A DNA stretch of 38,377 bases from Bacteriovoracaceae bacterium (GTDB taxonomy: Bacteria; Bdellovibrionota; Bacteriovoracia; Bacteriovoracales; Bacteriovoracaceae): the NCBI GenBank assembly GCA_028378565.1, contig JAONMX010000012.1:1-38377 (forward strand), given 5' to 3'. Made by a program: the position numbers and the translations under genes. Positions 23,092-30,831 of the stretch are shown here, piece after piece. Below the pieces are notes generated by a model. That model did not search any database. It saw only the letters and a list, made by a program, of their open reading frames with translations, and had not been told where the DNA came from. The first letter of the stretch is position 1. Each line of letters begins with the position of its first letter.

Positions 23092-23817
23092 CTAGAAGTA
23101 GAAACTTATATCAAAAGCAAAGCTTAGCCAAGAGAGAAGTAGCGAGCGAGATGAAGAAGTTTCACCATCGAATGACGCCTTTCGTTTTACTTGCGCCAAG
23201 TTATAACTCATTTTCCCACCGTAGTGCATGCTGTCGGATGAGCGACGATGAATCCCAAAGTCTGCTTTAAGGCCTGGGCCGCTAAATGATTGGGAGAGAA
23301 AGTTTTCTTTAAATTGGTTGTAAGTAAGAAAGGCTGTGGTAGTTGAAAAAATCTTTGGCGATGGAATGAGGTTTTGAATCCAATTGTTTCTAAGACCGAA
23401 GCCTGCCCCAATCGTTGTGAGATCTTCAGACTGCTCACTAAGTTCATCCCCGTAGATACTGTATTCTGTATTTCTTTTTGTAATTTCATTAAACTTTGCG
23501 GTTGTTTTTGCGGCCGTGAGTTCTAACCAATATTCTTCAAAGCGATGAGCATAATTAAATTCAAATGTTGTAACACCAGTGATGGAGCTCGCATCATGAT
23601 TGATGTGATAGAGTAGCGAGGCTCGGTTTTGATCACTTGAAGTATTGTAATCACTCATCTCGATACCTGTATCAAGGTCTCTTCTTCTAATATTTGCTTC
23701 TGATTTTAAGCTTTCAATTTCTTCAAGATCACTTTCAGAAATATCACCCATAGGTTGTGAGTAAGTAGGAGTTGATAAAAGGGAGATTAACATAAAGTAT
23801 TGTAGTAAGTTTTTCAT
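23092..23817 (-). CDS. Putative outer-membrane beta-barrel protein
   Basis: 241 residues with a signal peptide (about 1-20, ending TYS). An acidic segment (ISESDLEEIESLKSE) is followed by alternating polar/hydrophobic strands rich in aromatic residues. The last residues, SFAFDISFYF, end in Phe, the classical C-terminal signature of outer-membrane barrels recognised by BamA. No family recognised. Its ATG overlaps the TolC-like stop (ATGA), so the pair are translated together and may form an outer-membrane unit. Confidence 0.65.
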   Translation of the reverse strand: MKNLLQYFMLISLLSTPTYSQPMGDISESDLEEIESLKSEANIRRRDLDTGIEMSDYNTSSDQNRASLLYHINHDASSITGVTTFEFNYAHRFEEYWLELTAAKTTAKFNEITKRNTEYSIYGDELSEQSEDLTTIGAGFGLRNNWIQNLIPSPKIFSTTTAFLTYNQFKENFLSQSFSGPGLKADFGIHRRSSDSMHYGGKMSYNLAQVKRKASFDGETSSSRSLLLSWLSFAFDISFYF

Positions 23818-25244
23818 GAATTATCTCCAGTGACTGACTTTCCAAGAGATTCAAAATTTTCTCCTGGGAAATCTTCAATACCTATTTCTTTTGCAAGCTC
23901 TACTTTTTCGTTCACATGGAGAAAGCGAAACTTTTCGAATTCTATGTCTGAATCAATTAGATCTTCTAAAGTATTTTCAAAATCTAAGTAGCGAGTTTTT
24001 TTATTAAGATAATTTTCCAGCACCACATCAAATGTTTTCTGTAAGGTAACATTTCTTGCTTCAAGAATTGTTATTTGATTTTCAAAATGCTTTAAGTTCT
24101 TAAGTCTTAGTTCAACATTAGATTCGGTAGTATGTTGAGACTGAGCAAGCTTGTTAAAAAATAACTGCTTTTCAATGTGGCCTCTATTTGTTGTCCTCTT
24201 ATTAAAAAGTCCACCGCTTCCAGTTATACTCCATGTTGCATTTACAGTTGCCACAATATCGAGGTCGCTATTTCCCGCACGAGTAGAGTAGGTTGTAGAG
24301 TTAACATTTTGACCAAAAGTTCTTTGGTAAGCCCCAAGGTTAATAGAGAATTTTGGTAGAGGGAGATTGTTTTTAACTGTGATCTCATATTCTCTTTTTG
24401 CAATGGCCACATTCGCTTTAGCATCAAGAATACCTGGATTGGATTCTTTTGCCATTGTGCTGGCTTCATACTTTGTGATTTTGACTTTCTTATAATTAAG
24501 TTCGTCGGCTAAAATATATTGAGTACCGGAAGGGTCATCTAATAGGTTTGCCATTTCTTCATTGGCTACTTTTAAGTTATTTTTAGCTTCATGATAAATA
24601 TTTTGAGCTTTTAAATATTGAGACCTAGACTGATAGTATTCTTGTCGTGAGATTTTTTTTTGAGTAACCTTTTCTCTATTTAAACGATAAACAAATGAAG
24701 CATGCCTAAGATATGTCTTATTAATACTAAGGACTCTATTATAATAGTAAAGCTGAAAGTATTTGCTTACGATTAGGTGTTTGAGTTCTCTTCTTTTTTC
24801 TTTTATGGAGTCACTATCTCTACGATATGCTTCTTTTTCATTAAGGTAAGCAAGATAGTCTTTTCCCCAATTAAATAATGTATACTCACCGAGACTTAAA
24901 GCGAGATAACCACCTGGCAGGCGGTCAGCACCATTTGTTGTCTTACTTCCTCTTCTTAGCCGGCCAACTCTTTGCTCTCCACTTGATAACGTGAGTTGAA
25001 TTTTAGGCATCCAGAAATCATCTTTAGTATCACTCCAATTTAAATCAAGAATATCAGATTGAAATTGACGAGATTTTTCATCAAAGTTTTTTCTTAGGGC
25101 CTGCTCGATGGAGTAATTTAAGCTTAGTGATTTGTAATTATCTTTTGGAGCAAAACGATCAGTTCCTTGAATGTAGGAGCCTTGTGTTTGGGCCTTCGAC
25201 TGACTCATTAGAATCAGTGCAATCAAAATAATGATTTGTTTCAA
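23814..25244 (-). CDS. TolC-family outer-membrane channel protein
   Basis: 476 residues with a signal peptide (about 1-19). The mature protein shows the two-fold outer membrane efflux protein pattern of long alpha-helices interrupted by short strands: one OEP half around residues 40-235, the second around 260-460 (ESNPGILDAKANVAIAKREYE is the usual start of a repeat helix, and NLPLPKFSINLG a beta strand). TolC-type trimers form the exit duct of RND, ABC or MFS exporters. No periplasmic adaptor or pump gene is adjacent. It is coupled to the small barrel gene instead. Confidence 0.82.
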   Translation of the reverse strand: MKQIIILIALILMSQSKAQTQGSYIQGTDRFAPKDNYKSLSLNYSIEQALRKNFDEKSRQFQSDILDLNWSDTKDDFWMPKIQLTLSSGEQRVGRLRRGSKTTNGADRLPGGYLALSLGEYTLFNWGKDYLAYLNEKEAYRRDSDSIKEKRRELKHLIVSKYFQLYYYNRVLSINKTYLRHASFVYRLNREKVTQKKISRQEYYQSRSQYLKAQNIYHEAKNNLKVANEEMANLLDDPSGTQYILADELNYKKVKITKYEASTMAKESNPGILDAKANVAIAKREYEITVKNNLPLPKFSINLGAYQRTFGQNVNSTTYSTRAGNSDLDIVATVNATWSITGSGGLFNKRTTNRGHIEKQLFFNKLAQSQHTTESNVELRLKNLKHFENQITILEARNVTLQKTFDVVLENYLNKKTRYLDFENTLEDLIDSDIEFEKFRFLHVNEKVELAKEIGIEDFPGENFESLGKSVTGDNS

Positions 25245-25322
25245 TGTACTCTCTACTTTTTAACGTTGTGTGTGTTCTAAAATGATAAAGAATGGCCGAT
25301 AGACTGACAAGGTTTAATGAAG

Positions 25323-25661
25323 CTACAGATTAATACCTGGGCAACCTTTTCTGATGAGGTTTTCTTCCTGATTTTTAATTTTCAGCAAAGTAAGCTGTAA
25401 TTCGTGCTTAAGACCTGCTTTATTGCGGGTTAACTTCTTTTTGAGAGTGATTTTTGCAGGTGGAGTTATGCTTTGAAGTTTTTCATTTCTAAGAATAAGA
25501 GACTGAAGCTTTTGTTTGTGCTCAATTTTAAGGTTTCTTTGAGATAATAATGCGTCGCATCTTCTTGATATGCTTGGATCAGTTATGACATTACGTTTGT
25601 AGTCTTGTGCTACGAGTTGTAAATGAGTAGATAAAAGCAGTATTGCAATGGTTAACTTCAT
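25323..25661 (-). CDS. Small periplasmic helical protein, unknown
   Basis: 112 residues from the ATG at 25661, which gives a clean signal peptide (MKLTIAILLLSTHLQLVAQ). The longer reading to 25694 would put polar residues before it. An extended -10 (TGATATAAT) ends 7 nt before this ATG, so the message may be leaderless. The mature part is basic and mostly helical (HKQKLQSLILRNEKLQS, LKHELQLTLLKIKNQEE) with two Cys (RRCDALL, KGCPG) that may form a disulfide. No family recognised. 78 nt separate it from the TolC-like gene. Confidence 0.6.
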   Translation of the reverse strand: MKLTIAILLLSTHLQLVAQDYKRNVITDPSISRRCDALLSQRNLKIEHKQKLQSLILRNEKLQSITPPAKITLKKKLTRNKAGLKHELQLTLLKIKNQEENLIRKGCPGINL

Positions 25662-25668
25662 GATCTCA

Positions 25669-25677
25669 ATTATATCA
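25669..25677 (-). promoter_or_regulatory. Extended -10 promoter, probable leaderless start
   Basis: On the minus strand TGA then TATAAT (25677-25669), a perfect -10 with the TGn extension and no clear -35. The ATG follows after 7 nt. Confidence 0.5.
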
Positions 25678-25700
25678 TATCTTTCCATAAACATTTAGAA

Positions 25701-26519
25701 GTGCTAAATTCTTCTCTGATTTTATTTTCGGAGGCGAACATAGAGCATCAAAAAAGGGTTTTGGTTTTAATACCTTCCCGATTTGCGTCTACAAGATTTC
25801 CCGGAAAGCCGCTTGCTAAAATTTTAAATAAATCTATGGTTGAGTGGGTGTTCCAAAATTGTGCTAAGGCCGAAAACTTAGATCAGCAAACTGCCCCCAA
25901 ATTTGAAACTTATATCGTTACAGACTCTGATGAAATTGAAAAAGAAGTAAAGTCTTTTGGTGGAAGAGTTTTAAGAGTCGATGACGATGTGGTCTCTGGA
26001 ACGGAAAGAGTTTACCTCGCTTGGGAGCGACACTTAAAAGATAAGAATTTCGATCTTATTATTAATGTCCAAGGTGATGAACCTTTGATGGATGAGAAAG
26101 ACTTACTTGAAATTGCAAATTATCATTTAAATTCTGATTTTGATCTTGTTACCTTGGTACATCCTCGAAAAGATAGAGAAGGTCTTAATGATCCAAATAA
26201 AGTAAAGGCCTTGTGGGTAGAAAAAACAGGGCAGTGCTTATATTTTAGTAGAAGCCCGATTCCATATGAGAGAGAGAATAGCTCTTTAAAAGAGTGGTTC
26301 TTACATGTGGGTGTATATTCCTTTAGGCCAGATTCATTAACAAAGTTTTTTAATAGTGAACCTTCACCATATGAAAAAATTGAGTGCTTAGAACAATTGA
26401 GGGCCTTAGAAAATCAAATGACAATTGGTGCAGTCAAAACAAAGAAGCAATTTATTGGAGTTGACGCTCCAGAAGATATAGGTAAGTTAGAAGACCTTTT
26501 TAGGAGAAATCATGAGTAA
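25701..26519 (+). CDS. kdsB: 3-deoxy-manno-octulosonate cytidylyltransferase
   Basis: Motifs of CMP-Kdo synthetase: VLIPSRFASTRFPGKPLAKI near the N terminus (nucleotide-binding loop), VTDSDEIEKEVKSFGG, NVQGDEPLM (metal site), and a C terminus with GVDAPEDIGKLE. It activates Kdo with CTP for LPS inner core synthesis. 272 residues if started at the GTG at 25701, somewhat longer than the typical 245-255. That GTG has no ribosome site, whereas a GGAGG (25730-25734) sits 5 nt before an in-frame ATA at 25740, which would give a 259-residue protein beginning just before the conserved start. It overlaps pyrG by 8 nt; PyrG makes its CTP. Confidence 0.93.
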   Translation: MLNSSLILFSEANIEHQKRVLVLIPSRFASTRFPGKPLAKILNKSMVEWVFQNCAKAENLDQQTAPKFETYIVTDSDEIEKEVKSFGGRVLRVDDDVVSGTERVYLAWERHLKDKNFDLIINVQGDEPLMDEKDLLEIANYHLNSDFDLVTLVHPRKDREGLNDPNKVKALWVEKTGQCLYFSRSPIPYERENSSLKEWFLHVGVYSFRPDSLTKFFNSEPSPYEKIECLEQLRALENQMTIGAVKTKKQFIGVDAPEDIGKLEDLFRRNHE

Positions 26520-28122
26520 GCAAAAGTCACAAAAGAAGTATATTTTTATAACGGGTGGGGTTGCGAGTTCTCTTGGTAAAGGCCTTGCTTCTGCAGCGAT
26601 AGCTGCTCTTTTAGAAAGAAGAGGAATAAAGATAAATATGCTCAAAATGGATCCTTATATCAATGTTGATCCAGGGACCATGAGTCCTACTCAACATGGA
26701 GAAGTTTTTGTTACTGACGATGGTGCTGAAACAGATCTAGATCTTGGCCATTATGAAAGGTTCACTTCTTTAACACTTTCAAAAAAATCAAACTTTACGA
26801 CCGGACAAGTTTACTTACAAGTTATTGAGAATGAGAGAGAAGGAAAATACTTAGGAAAGACTGTTCAAGTAGTTCCTCACGTGACGAATGAAATAAAGAG
26901 ACGAATTGAAATTGCAGCAGAAGATTGTGAACTTTTGCTTGGTGAAATTGGAGGAACTGTTGGTGATATTGAATCACTTCCTTTCCTTGAAGCCATTAGG
27001 CAATTTCGCCAAGATGTTGGACAAGAAAACGTTCTTTTTATTCATTTAGTATTACTTCCTTATATGGCAGCGGCTGGAGAGTTAAAATCAAAGCCGGCCC
27101 AACATTCAGTGAAAGAATTAAGAAGTATTGGACTTTATCCAAACTTAATTATTTGTAGAAGTGATCGTGAAATTGAACAAAGTATTATTGATAAGATCTC
27201 TCTCTTTTGTAATGTTCCAAAACAGAATGTTTTCAGTTCGATCGATTTAGATTCAATATATAAAGTTCCTTTAAACTTTAATAGACAGGGACTCGATACA
27301 AAAGTGACTGAGCTTCTTGGAATGTGGACAACGGCTCCAAAAATAAAAGAACTGGAGAAAGTTGTACACAATATTGATAACCCAACTAAGAAAGTCAAAA
27401 TAGGAATTGTTGGTAAGTATACAGAACTCATTGAATCTTATAAATCTCTTGATGAAGCTCTCAATCACGGCTCAATTGCCAATCAAGTTGAGCTTTCTCC
27501 TGTTTATATTGACAGTGAAGACTTAGAAGATAAATCGAAGCTAAAGGATCTGCTTGGAGAAGTTCAGGGAATTCTTGTTCCAGGTGGTTTTGGTCATAGG
27601 GGAACAGAAGGAAAAATCAACGCTATAAAGTATGCAAGAGAAAATAATATACCATTTTTTGGAATATGCTTAGGACTTCAGCTTGCCCTTATTGAGTTTG
27701 CAAGAAATGTTGCAGAAATTAAGGCAGCAACTAGTCAGGAGTTTGGTAATGATGGAGACCTTGTTGTTCACTTTATGGAAGGACAGTCAGAAGAAGGTGC
27801 AAAAGGTGGGACCATGAGACTTGGTGCTTACGACTGTGAACTTCAAAAAGGCACATTGGCACATAAAGTTTATGGTGAATCAAAAATTTCTGAAAGACAT
27901 AGACATAGGCTAGAAGTGAATAACTCTTACCTTTCAAAAATTAAAGAAGCTGGAATGGTAATATCTGGAATAAATAAAGATTTAGATTTAGTAGAGGTAA
28001 TAGAGCTGGAGAATCATCCTTTCTTTATCGCTTGTCAGTATCATCCAGAGTTTAAATCAAAACCGTTTTCACCACACCCACTTTTTCAATCATTTATTGA
28101 AGCAGCAAATAAACAAGGATAG
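26512..28122 (+). CDS. pyrG: CTP synthase
   Basis: 536 residues, the standard two-domain form. Synthetase domain: FITGGVASSLGKGLASAAI near residue 13-31 (P-loop), KMDPYINVDPGTMSP, and LLGEIGGTVGDIES. Glutaminase domain from about residue 295: PGGFGHRGTEGKI (oxyanion region), the nucleophile in FFGICLGLQLALIEFARN, and the His/Glu pair in YHPEFKSKP. It converts UTP to CTP using glutamine. Located between kdsB and kdsA, a well-known arrangement (pyrG-kdsA). Ribosome site AGGAG lies within the end of kdsB. Confidence 0.98.
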   Translation: MSKQKSQKKYIFITGGVASSLGKGLASAAIAALLERRGIKINMLKMDPYINVDPGTMSPTQHGEVFVTDDGAETDLDLGHYERFTSLTLSKKSNFTTGQVYLQVIENEREGKYLGKTVQVVPHVTNEIKRRIEIAAEDCELLLGEIGGTVGDIESLPFLEAIRQFRQDVGQENVLFIHLVLLPYMAAAGELKSKPAQHSVKELRSIGLYPNLIICRSDREIEQSIIDKISLFCNVPKQNVFSSIDLDSIYKVPLNFNRQGLDTKVTELLGMWTTAPKIKELEKVVHNIDNPTKKVKIGIVGKYTELIESYKSLDEALNHGSIANQVELSPVYIDSEDLEDKSKLKDLLGEVQGILVPGGFGHRGTEGKINAIKYARENNIPFFGICLGLQLALIEFARNVAEIKAATSQEFGNDGDLVVHFMEGQSEEGAKGGTMRLGAYDCELQKGTLAHKVYGESKISERHRHRLEVNNSYLSKIKEAGMVISGINKDLDLVEVIELENHPFFIACQYHPEFKSKPFSPHPLFQSFIEAANKQG

Positions 28123-28127
28123 AGATT

Positions 28128-28934
28128 ATGGCAGTGAAAAAAGATCCATTGATTATCTTTAGTGGTCCTTGTGTTCTTGAAAGTGAAGATCTTGCAATGG
28201 AAATTGCAGGGAAACTTAAAGAAGACTTAAGTATTTTTGGAGACGAGGTTAAACTTTATTTTAAAGGAAGCTTTGATAAAGCTAATCGAACATCCTTTGA
28301 TAGTTATAGAGGTCCTGGAATTGAAAAAGGTTTGGCCATTCTCGAGAAAGTAAAAAAAGATTTTGGTTTACCAGTGATCACAGACTTTCATTTACCTGAG
28401 CAGGCGGATGCGGTTGCTAGTGTGGTTGATGTTCTTCAGGTACCAGCGTTTCTTTGTCGTCAAACTGATTTGATTTTGGCAGGGGCAAAGGCATGCCACG
28501 AAAATAATAGTATTTTAAAAATTAAGAAGGGTCAGTTTTTAAGCCCTGAAGAGACAGAGAATATAGTCAAAAAAGCAGGTCACTATTTAAAGAAAGATCA
28601 GATCTATCTAACTGAAAGAGGAACAAGTTTTGGATACAATAATCTTGTAGTGGACATGGCCTCTTTTCAAATCATGAAAAGTTTTGGTGTCAAGGCCATT
28701 CACGATGCCACTCACTGTGTTCAAAAGCCAGGTGGACTTGGAACAGCGACAGGTGGAAAGAGAGATCAAATTTTAACCTTGGCCAAAGCGGCTGTTGCTA
28801 GCGGTGCTGATGGAGTTTTTATGGAGTCACATCCAAATCCGGCAAAGGCCTTAAGTGATAGTGCAACTTGCTTAGAGCTTGGAAAAGTACAAGAAATTGT
28901 ACAGTCTTTATTGGCAATATATAGGGTAGTTTAA
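28128..28934 (+). CDS. kdsA: 3-deoxy-8-phosphooctulonate synthase (metal-dependent type)
   Basis: 268 residues. IFSGPCVLES at the N terminus, KGSFDKANRTS, GLPVITDFHLPEQADA, DVLQVPAFLCRQTDL and a C-terminal FMESHPNPAKALSD are the Kdo8P synthase markers. Position 15 is Cys where E. coli has Asn; Cys here is characteristic of the metal-dependent class. It condenses phosphoenolpyruvate with arabinose 5-phosphate. It starts 5 nt after pyrG and its TAA overlaps the ATG of kdsC (TAATG). Confidence 0.97.
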   Translation: MAVKKDPLIIFSGPCVLESEDLAMEIAGKLKEDLSIFGDEVKLYFKGSFDKANRTSFDSYRGPGIEKGLAILEKVKKDFGLPVITDFHLPEQADAVASVVDVLQVPAFLCRQTDLILAGAKACHENNSILKIKKGQFLSPEETENIVKKAGHYLKKDQIYLTERGTSFGYNNLVVDMASFQIMKSFGVKAIHDATHCVQKPGGLGTATGGKRDQILTLAKAAVASGADGVFMESHPNPAKALSDSATCLELGKVQEIVQSLLAIYRVV

Positions 28935-29485
28935 TGATCTTAGATAGAAAATATTTTGAAGAGAAAGCAAAAGAGTTCAAAACAAAAATTGATAAAATCA
29001 AAGTATGTGCTTTTGATGTCGATGGAATTCTAACTGATGGAAAAGTGTATTGGTCAGGAGAGGAAGTTGGTTGGAATAGAAGTTCCCATACGAGAGACGG
29101 TTATGGGCTCAAACTTTTACAGGAAGCTGGACTTAAGGTCGGAATCATAACTGGTGGTGATAGTTTAAGTGTCGTTAAGCGCTATAAAGAAAACCTTGGT
29201 TTGGATTTTCTATATAAAGGAAATGAAGACAAAGTTGATGCGATAAGAGACCTAGTAAAACAAGGTTATGATCCTGCTGAGATCTTTTATATGGGAGATG
29301 AGTTATTTGATATACCTCTACTAAAAATTGCAGGCTTTAGCGCAACGGTTGAGGCCGCAAGTCCAGAAGTATTAGAGAGTGTCGACTATATTGCAAAGAT
29401 GCCTTCAGGTGAGGGTTGTGTGCGAGAAGTTATAGATATTATACGTTATGCAAAAGAAATATCTCCAAAGTTAAGAGAGTTTTAA
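28934..29485 (+). CDS. kdsC: Kdo-8-phosphate phosphatase (HAD family)
   Basis: 183 residues, the C0 (capless) HAD phosphatase of KdsC type. Motif I FDVDGILTDG supplies D28 (nucleophile) and D30. TRDGYGLKLLQEAGLKVGIITGGDS contains motif II, and GDELFDIPLLKIAG matches motif IV. It dephosphorylates Kdo 8-phosphate. Translation is coupled to kdsA. kdsD (arabinose-5-phosphate isomerase) is not in the window. Confidence 0.93.
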   Translation: MILDRKYFEEKAKEFKTKIDKIKVCAFDVDGILTDGKVYWSGEEVGWNRSSHTRDGYGLKLLQEAGLKVGIITGGDSLSVVKRYKENLGLDFLYKGNEDKVDAIRDLVKQGYDPAEIFYMGDELFDIPLLKIAGFSATVEAASPEVLESVDYIAKMPSGEGCVREVIDIIRYAKEISPKLREF

Positions 29486-29486
29486 A

Positions 29487-29744
29487 GTGGATGATTTTAG
29501 TAAGATGAAAGAGTTGCTTGATAATGAATATGAGTGGCCAGCAGATTATATATTTAAATTTATCGTACCATTACCTAGATTAAGTCAGTTAATGGCACAC
29601 TTTCTTAATGATGATGTTGAAACTAAAACATCTAAAACAGGGAAGTATATAAGTGCTACAATAGTAAAAAAAATGAACTCATCTGATGATGTAATTAAAA
29701 TCTATAAAGAGATGAAAAATATCGAAGGAATCATTTCCTTATAG
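29487..29744 (+). CDS. DUF493/YbeD-family protein
   Basis: 85 residues beginning at GTG, 1 nt after the kdsC stop. The sequence follows the YbeD/DUF493 pattern: YIFKFIVPLPRLSQLM, then KTGKYISATIVKKMNSSDDVIKIYKEM. The ferredoxin-like fold of this family resembles ACT/regulatory domains, with no established activity. It sits in the Kdo operon between kdsC and gpsA. Confidence 0.85.
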   Translation: MDDFSKMKELLDNEYEWPADYIFKFIVPLPRLSQLMAHFLNDDVETKTSKTGKYISATIVKKMNSSDDVIKIYKEMKNIEGIISL

Positions 29745-29767
29745 TTTTAAGATTCAAGGAGGAAGCT

Positions 29768-30802
29768 TTGACTAAAAAATATAAGAATGCGCTGGTTATT
29801 GGTGCTGGAGCATTTGGAACTTCTATTGCGAGTGTCCTTTCAAATAATTTCGAAAAAGTATTTTTAAAAGTTCGAAGTGAAGATGTCTATCAGGCCATCA
29901 AAAATGGTGAAAATTCAGTCTCTCTTCCAGGCCTTCCTATTCCAAGTAATTTAATTCCAGCATTAGACTGGAAAGAAGTCGATGATATTATCGGTGATGA
30001 TATTTCGATTATGGTTTCAGGGTTACCGACTGCTGGTATTGATAGTTTCTATAAAGATAATCATGAAAGATTTGCTCGTTATTTAAGTAAAGAGATACCA
30101 ATGGTATCGCTATCAAAAGGGATCGATCCGGTCACTTTAGAACTTGCCGATGACTTATTCTATGATTTATTTCCAAACAAGAAAGAGCTTTTTACCTTTT
30201 TGTCAGGACCTAGCTTTGCAAAAGAGATTATGCAAGAGCAGATAACACTGGCGACACTTGCAGGTAGATCAAGAAAAATAACAAAATCAGTAATGGATAT
30301 GCTGGATTCGCCATACTTTAAATGTATGGGGAGCTACGATGTTAAGGGTGTCTTACTTGGTGGAGCTCTTAAAAACGTTATTGCCATTGCTGGTGGTATT
30401 ATTGAAGGCTTGGGCTTCAATCACAATACTAGAGCTGCTATGATCACTCGAGGAATTACAGAGATGCTTCGCTTTGGACAAGTTTATAATGCCAGACCAG
30501 AGACATTCTATGGACTTAGCGGAATGGGGGACTTAATCCTAACAACAACTGGTGGGCTCTCTCGAAATAAAATGTTCGGTCTTGAAATTGCAAAAGGTCG
30601 CAAGGCTGCTGAGATCATCGCTTCACAAAGAACAGTAGTTGAAGGTTACAAAACAGCTAAGGCCGCTCATCTCGTTTGCGAGAAATATGAAATTAGGGCG
30701 AGAATTTTTGATGGAGTTTATAGCGTTCTTTATGAAGACGCTTCTCCAAAAGAAGTTATTAAAGGCATGATGCAAGTTCCTACAAAGTTTGAATTAGAGT
30801 AG
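29768..30802 (+). CDS. gpsA: Glycerol-3-phosphate dehydrogenase [NAD(P)+]
   Basis: 344 residues starting at TTG behind AAGGAGGAAGC. Nucleotide fold VIGAGAFGTSIA near the N terminus, SLSKGID and FLSGPSFAKEI in the middle, LGGALKNVIAIAGGI with the catalytic Lys, and GLSGMGDLILTTTG. It makes sn-glycerol 3-phosphate for phospholipid synthesis, another envelope precursor that ends this operon. Confidence 0.95.
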   Translation: MTKKYKNALVIGAGAFGTSIASVLSNNFEKVFLKVRSEDVYQAIKNGENSVSLPGLPIPSNLIPALDWKEVDDIIGDDISIMVSGLPTAGIDSFYKDNHERFARYLSKEIPMVSLSKGIDPVTLELADDLFYDLFPNKKELFTFLSGPSFAKEIMQEQITLATLAGRSRKITKSVMDMLDSPYFKCMGSYDVKGVLLGGALKNVIAIAGGIIEGLGFNHNTRAAMITRGITEMLRFGQVYNARPETFYGLSGMGDLILTTTGGLSRNKMFGLEIAKGRKAAEIIASQRTVVEGYKTAKAAHLVCEKYEIRARIFDGVYSVLYEDASPKEVIKGMMQVPTKFELE

Positions 30803-30828
30803 CTACTCTATATACATGTAGAGTTGCT
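30801..30828. repeat. Inverted repeat between gpsA and dsbD
   Basis: AGCTACTCTA (30801-30810) and TAGAGTTGCT (30819-30828) pair with one mismatch around an 8-nt loop, in the 29-nt gap between convergent genes. No T run follows in either direction, so it is a transcript-end hairpin at best. Confidence 0.5.
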
Positions 30829-30831
30829 GGG

